DNA of 26,417 bases from DATMNI01 sp035570275 (GTDB taxonomy: Bacteria; Acidobacteriota; Terriglobia; Bryobacterales; Bryobacteraceae): NCBI GenBank assembly GCA_035570275.1, contig DATMNI010000075.1, positions 1-26,417 of the forward strand. Direction: 5' to 3'. The position numbers were made by a program, and so were the translations under genes. Of this stretch, positions 23,189 to 26,417 are shown piece after piece. The notes below the pieces were generated by a model. That model did not search any database, was not told the origin of the DNA, and saw only the letters and a program-made list of their open reading frames with translations. Each line of letters starts with the position of its first letter. The stretch's first letter is position 1.

Positions 23189-23983
23189 TCAGTTCTTTTT
23201 GTATCCCTTCTCGCGAAGGTACTTCACCAGTTCGCCCGGCCGGTCCGTCTGGATTCCGCCCGCCCCGGCATCAATCGCCGCCTGCCATCCCTCAGGGTTA
23301 TCGGTAGGCCCGTCTGGGCCGAAGCCCTGCCGGTCTACGTAAAGCTCCGCGCCCGAGTCCTTGGCCAGCTTGATGATCTCGGGCTTCCAGTCGGAGGCCC
23401 CGAAGGCGATTACCTTCGGGTGAAGCTCAGCGATGATGCGCCGCACCAGGTCGGCGTTCACCGATTCCGGCATGATCTTCAGCTTCGGGTTGAGCTGCTG
23501 AATGTCCCTGGAGATGCGGCCCGAGTAGATCACTACGTGGTCCGCCATGCCATGGTCCACGATGTGGTCCACCAAGTCTTTGGCTGCGACCTGCTTGACG
23601 TCTACATAGATATCGATCTTGCCGCGGGCGTAGTCCAGCACCTCATCGAACGTCGGGACCCTGGTTTGCGCGAACTCCGGCCCCAGCTTGATACCGGCAT
23701 CCAGCGCGCGAATCTGGTCGAACGACATCCTGGCAACCTCGCCTTTTCCATCGGTGCAGCGGTCCACGTTGCCGTCGTGGCTCAGCACCAGCTTTCCATC
23801 GGCCGTGGTGCGGACATCCACTTCGATATAGTCGGCTCCCAGGCGGACGGCCTCTTCAAAGGCCGGCATGGTGTTCTCGGGGTGATGCAGATGCTCACCC
23901 CGGTGCGCAATGGCCACTACGCGGCGGGTCTGGGCCGGTGCAGGCGCCAGCAGCAGCAAAGCGATGCAGAGAAATCGAATCAT
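23189..23983 (-). CDS. Secreted glycerophosphodiester phosphodiesterase (GDPD), copy 1
   Basis: This 264-residue protein has a signal peptide (MIRFLCIALLLLAPAPAQ) and a GDPD TIM barrel. Catalytic His27 lies in AIAHRGE, followed by PENT (36), metal-binding Glu54/Asp56 in YIEVDVRTTADG and catalytic His69 in VLSHDGNVDR. The later metal site reads IYVDVKQ, Asp where many members have Glu (IEIK). It hydrolyses glycerophosphodiesters from phospholipid head groups to glycerol-3-phosphate and an alcohol, outside the inner membrane. ATG 23983 lies 12 nt after the stop of the receptor pseudogene and has no good ribosome-binding site, suggesting coupling to the former receptor gene. Confidence 0.93.
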   Translation of the reverse strand: MIRFLCIALLLLAPAPAQTRRVVAIAHRGEHLHHPENTMPAFEEAVRLGADYIEVDVRTTADGKLVLSHDGNVDRCTDGKGEVARMSFDQIRALDAGIKLGPEFAQTRVPTFDEVLDYARGKIDIYVDVKQVAAKDLVDHIVDHGMADHVVIYSGRISRDIQQLNPKLKIMPESVNADLVRRIIAELHPKVIAFGASDWKPEIIKLAKDSGAELYVDRQGFGPDGPTDNPEGWQAAIDAGAGGIQTDRPGELVKYLREKGYKKN

Positions 23984-23995
23984 AGTATCTAGATT

Positions 23996-25085
23996 CTAGA
24001 AGAACAGACGCAGCGCCACTTCCATGTTGCGCGGGCCGTTATCGGAGGTAATCCTTCCATAGTTGATATTGCCGAGGGTGGTGTTCGGATTCTTGAAGTT
24101 CGGATGGTTGAAGGTATTGTAGAATTCGCCCCGGAACTGCAGCCGGAGTCGCTCGCGGATCGGGAAGTTCCACGAAAAAGAAGGTCTTGTCCTTGCCGTT
24201 ATAGAGATGCGGAATGACGATTGGTCCGCCGATCGTGCCGCCGGGATCGTTCTGGACGTACTTGACAATGCTTTGCGCCGGCAGGAAGAAATCGCGGCCG
24301 TTCAGCAGGCGATTGCGGAAGAGGTCGTAGGCGCTTCCGTGCAGCACGTTGCCGCCCGAACGCGATGTGGCGATCATCACGCCGCCGCCGGTGTGACCGT
24401 ATTCGGCCGAAAAGGGCGTGGTCAGCACCTTAAACTCCTGGATGGAATCCGGGCTCGGCGTCAGTGTGTATGTCTCGTCCGAGGGATTCGTGGTGGGCAG
24501 TCTGTCGACCAGGATTTCGTTGGTAGTCTTACGCCCGCCGGCGAAGCTGAAGCCGTTAATGTTGGTGTAACTGTTGCCGTTGGTGGTCACGCCGGGAAGC
24601 AGTTTGGCAAGCAGGAACGGGGAGCGGCCCCGGCTGTTCGTCGAGATCTGCGGTAACTCCACCAACTGCTGGGCGTCCACCACTTGTCCGATCTCGGGCG
24701 AGACGTAGTTCACCTGCGCGGCGGCACCGGATACCTGCACCGTCTCCGTCACCTGGCCGATTTCGAGGACCGGATCGACGCGGCGCGACTGGTTAATCTG
24801 CAGCGGAATCCCGGTCTCCACGTGCTCCTTGAAGCCGGACGCGGTGAATTGCGCCTTATAAGAGCCGGGCTTCAGGTAGTTGACGATGTAATCTCCCGAT
24901 TCGCTGGTGACCGTCTTCAGAACCGTGTTGGTGGCTTCCTCGGTGATGGCCACCGAGGCCTTGGGGATCGGCAGGCCCGAGTGATCCAGCACTCGGCCGC
25001 CGATGGACCCGGTGTAAGTCTGGCCGTAGAGAGAGAACGCCGCCGGCAGTATGCAAAAAAGCGGAATGAAACACCTTGCGCGCAT
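23996..25085 (-). pseudogene. Oar-like TonB-dependent receptor, large internal deletion plus frameshift
   Basis: The 5' part (ATG 25085, AAGGAG upstream) encodes a signal peptide (CFIPLFCILPAAFSLYGQ) and a carboxypeptidase-regulatory domain (GSIGGRVLDHSGLPIPKASV, TTVTSESGDYIVNYLKPGSY-like). A TonB plug (ETVQVSGAAAQVN, SPDSIQEFKVLTTPFSAEYG, GGNVLHGSAYDLFRN) and DKTFFFV follow. At about 24170 the sequence jumps, in another frame, to the very end of such a receptor: RLRLQFRGEFYNTFNHPNFKNPNTTLG, then ITSDNGPRNMEVALRLFF and the stop at 23996. Family members have about 1000-1100 residues; here about 304 plus 58 remain, so nearly the whole beta-barrel is missing. The original frame stops at 24039. 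The product cannot form a receptor. GDPD copy 1 follows directly. Confidence 0.87.
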
Positions 25086-25408
25086 GAAATAACCACTCCT
25101 TCGAAGGAAAATCCGCCGGGCCGCGGCGTGTCACAACATGGCGAGACCGGTGAAGCTATGGTTTCCATTCTCCGTTGAGGGCTAAATCGGGTCAAGATAA
25201 TATTCCGCTACAACTGCAAGAACAGCGCATGAATCGCGATTCGCATTCCATCCTGACCTTGCGGTGCTCGCCGAACTCGGAGTAGCGCTCGGAAGCGATC
25301 GCGCCAAATGACGAACCCATCAGGATTGATACTTGGGCAATTGCGGCAGATGCCGTGGCCCTCATGGAACATCCTGAACTGGCCACAGGTACGCCTATAT
25401 GAACCGCG
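25086..25408. other. Intergenic region between the two receptor/GDPD units
   Basis: There is no supported gene. A short minus-strand frame (with HEGHGICRNCPS) is unrecognised and lacks a start context. A perfect 12-bp palindrome, GAATCGCGATTC, lies at 25231-25242. The promoter of the receptor pseudogene should lie here, but no clear -35/-10 pair is visible. Confidence 0.4.
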
Positions 25409-26236
25409 CTATCGTTTCTTGAGATACGCAATCAGCGCGGCCGGATCGTCCGAAATGATCCCATCCACTCCTGCCGCCACCAGGCTTGCCCAATCCTCGG
25501 GTGTATTCGCCGTCCACGGCAGCACCTCGAACCCGGCCGCATGCGCAGCCTTCACCCGCTCCGCGGTAATCAGGTGATACTCGGGTGACACGATCTGCGC
25601 GCCCGCCTCCCTGCCGATCTCGGCGAAGTCGCGGGGCATCCCGCTGTACAGCGCCGAAAGCTTGATCTCCGGAGCAACCTTTTTCATCTCATGCAGTGTC
25701 CGGAAGTCGAAGCTCTGCAATACCACTCGCGATTCCAAACGATGCTTTTGAATCTCCGCCAGCACCAGCCGCACGAACTCGTCGGGTGGCGGCGCCAACT
25801 CCGGCTGCTGCGGCGAGATCTTGGTCTCGATATTGAACAGGAACCTGCCCTTGGGCGCGAGAGTGAACACCTGGTCAAGTGTCGGCATCTTCGTGCCGGG
25901 CACGGGTTGCTGTTTCGGGAACAATGGATTCCGCTGCGCGCCACAGTCCCAACGCCGCACCTCCGCCAAGGTTAGCGAATGGATCGCAACCCCATCCCGC
26001 GGACCCGTGCAAACGGGCGCGCGCAGCTCGGGATCGTGCGACACCACAATCACCCCGTCCTTCGTGACCGCCATGTCCAATTCGAGAGCGTCCACCCCTT
26101 GGGCGATCGCGTACTCGAATGCCGGCAGCGTATTTTCCGGCCGCATCGCCCGGGCGCCGCGATGTCCGTGAACCTGAATCGTCTGCGCCCAAGCGCCGCT
26201 GGCGAGGATTCCAACCACCACCACAAGTTGTCGCAT
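25409..26236 (-). CDS. Secreted glycerophosphodiester phosphodiesterase (GDPD), copy 2
   Basis: This 275-residue protein has a signal peptide (MRQLVVVVGILASGAWAQ) and a GDPD barrel: catalytic His25 in HGHRGARA, Glu34 in PENT, Glu52/Asp54 in LELDMAVTKDG, His67 in VVSHDPEL, and the later metal-site motif FNIETK. The insert CGAQRNPLFPKQQPVPGTKMPTL is that of the periplasmic or YP_RS-like GDPD branch, different from copy 1, so the two are paralogues of different branches or an old duplication. The function is extracytoplasmic glycerophosphodiester hydrolysis. The frame has GTG 26239 directly before ATG 26236; ATG is preferred. It follows a TonB receptor gene (ending at 26358) on the same strand. 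Confidence 0.93.
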   Translation of the reverse strand: MRQLVVVVGILASGAWAQTIQVHGHRGARAMRPENTLPAFEYAIAQGVDALELDMAVTKDGVIVVSHDPELRAPVCTGPRDGVAIHSLTLAEVRRWDCGAQRNPLFPKQQPVPGTKMPTLDQVFTLAPKGRFLFNIETKISPQQPELAPPPDEFVRLVLAEIQKHRLESRVVLQSFDFRTLHEMKKVAPEIKLSALYSGMPRDFAEIGREAGAQIVSPEYHLITAERVKAAHAAGFEVLPWTANTPEDWASLVAAGVDGIISDDPAALIAYLKKR

Positions 26237-26357
26237 CACAAGACAGTCTACATCCCGGAGTTTACGGGCGAATGACGCCGGATGGTTTCACACGACAAAC
26301 AGGCCGTGAGCCTTGTTTCGGACGGACGGGTGCCGTCAGGTGAGCGGGCCGATGCTC

Positions 26358-26417
26358 TTAGAACAGCAGCTTCAGGGCAAATTGGATTTGCCGCGAAGGA
26401 TATGTCGAGCGAATGGT
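26358..26417 (-). CDS. 3' end of a TonB-dependent receptor (Oar-like), partial
   Basis: The last 19 codons read TIRSTYPSRQIQFALKLLF followed by TAA (complement at 26358-26360). The ending PRQIQFALKLLF-like is the terminal beta-strand of Oar-type receptors, with the C-terminal aromatic needed for outer-membrane insertion. The rest lies beyond the window. It precedes GDPD copy 2 by about 120 bp, repeating the receptor/GDPD order seen at 23189-25085. Confidence 0.7.
   Translation of the reverse strand, partial: TIRSTYPSRQIQFALKLLF

Noticed and set aside
23054..23992. A 312-codon plus-strand open frame opposite GDPD copy 1
   Set aside because: It is antisense to a complete enzyme with all catalytic residues.

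Overview
The window reads as GC-rich chromosomal DNA from an Acidobacteriota, most likely a Solibacter/Bryobacter-like (Bryobacterales) genome. This is inferred from gene content: Oar-like TonB-dependent receptors with an N-terminal carboxypeptidase-regulatory domain, very large periplasmic-propeller histidine kinases paired with NarL-type regulators, an S41 peptidase, a DoxX protein of the acidobacterial type, and many GTG starts. No marker gene fixes the species.

Layout. (1) 1-3933: the 3' end of an unknown gene, a 5' fragment of a FUSC-type membrane transporter, then on the minus strand a single-domain ClpB/ClpA-like AAA+ ATPase preceded by a FhlA-like sigma-54 activator. (2) 4200-13700: a two-component cluster. 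On the plus strand lie a kinase pseudogene that lost its middle and a NarL-type regulator. Facing it on the minus strand is an operon of two full-length propeller kinases, a second regulator and a DoxX membrane protein, with GTGA overlaps or 2-13 nt gaps. A decayed kinase tail lies beyond the operon. (3) 13766-16320: a STAS protein, a DksA/TraR zinc-finger protein, and a scar zone with an IS1595-type transposase remnant, a tRNA-Arg 3' fragment and a frameshifted membrane-protein gene. (4) 16347-18729: a secreted/periplasmic S41 (CtpA-like) protease and a RelE-type toxin-antitoxin pair. (5) 18767-21446: an OpuC-like osmoprotectant ABC operon (ATPase, permease, lipoprotein binding protein) and a small membrane protein, with short tandem repeats at two stop codons and a triplicated lipobox. 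(6) 21558-22824: a MerR-family regulator with a good sigma-70 promoter, and a 49-residue ORF. (7) 23189-26417: two copies of a unit consisting of an Oar-like TonB receptor followed by a secreted glycerophosphodiester phosphodiesterase. One receptor is a deletion pseudogene; the other runs off the window.

How it works together. The two kinases share almost the same transmitter but have different periplasmic sensors, and probably converge on one response regulator. The sigma-54 activator probably controls the AAA+ ATPase next to it. The osmoprotectant operon diverges from the toxin-antitoxin pair across only 37 bp holding a perfect inverted repeat. The receptor/GDPD units suggest uptake and breakdown of glycerophosphodiesters. 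The recurring theme is duplication followed by decay: at least three kinase copies or remnants besides one intact gene, two regulators, two receptor/GDPD units, and several genes that kept both ends but lost the middle.
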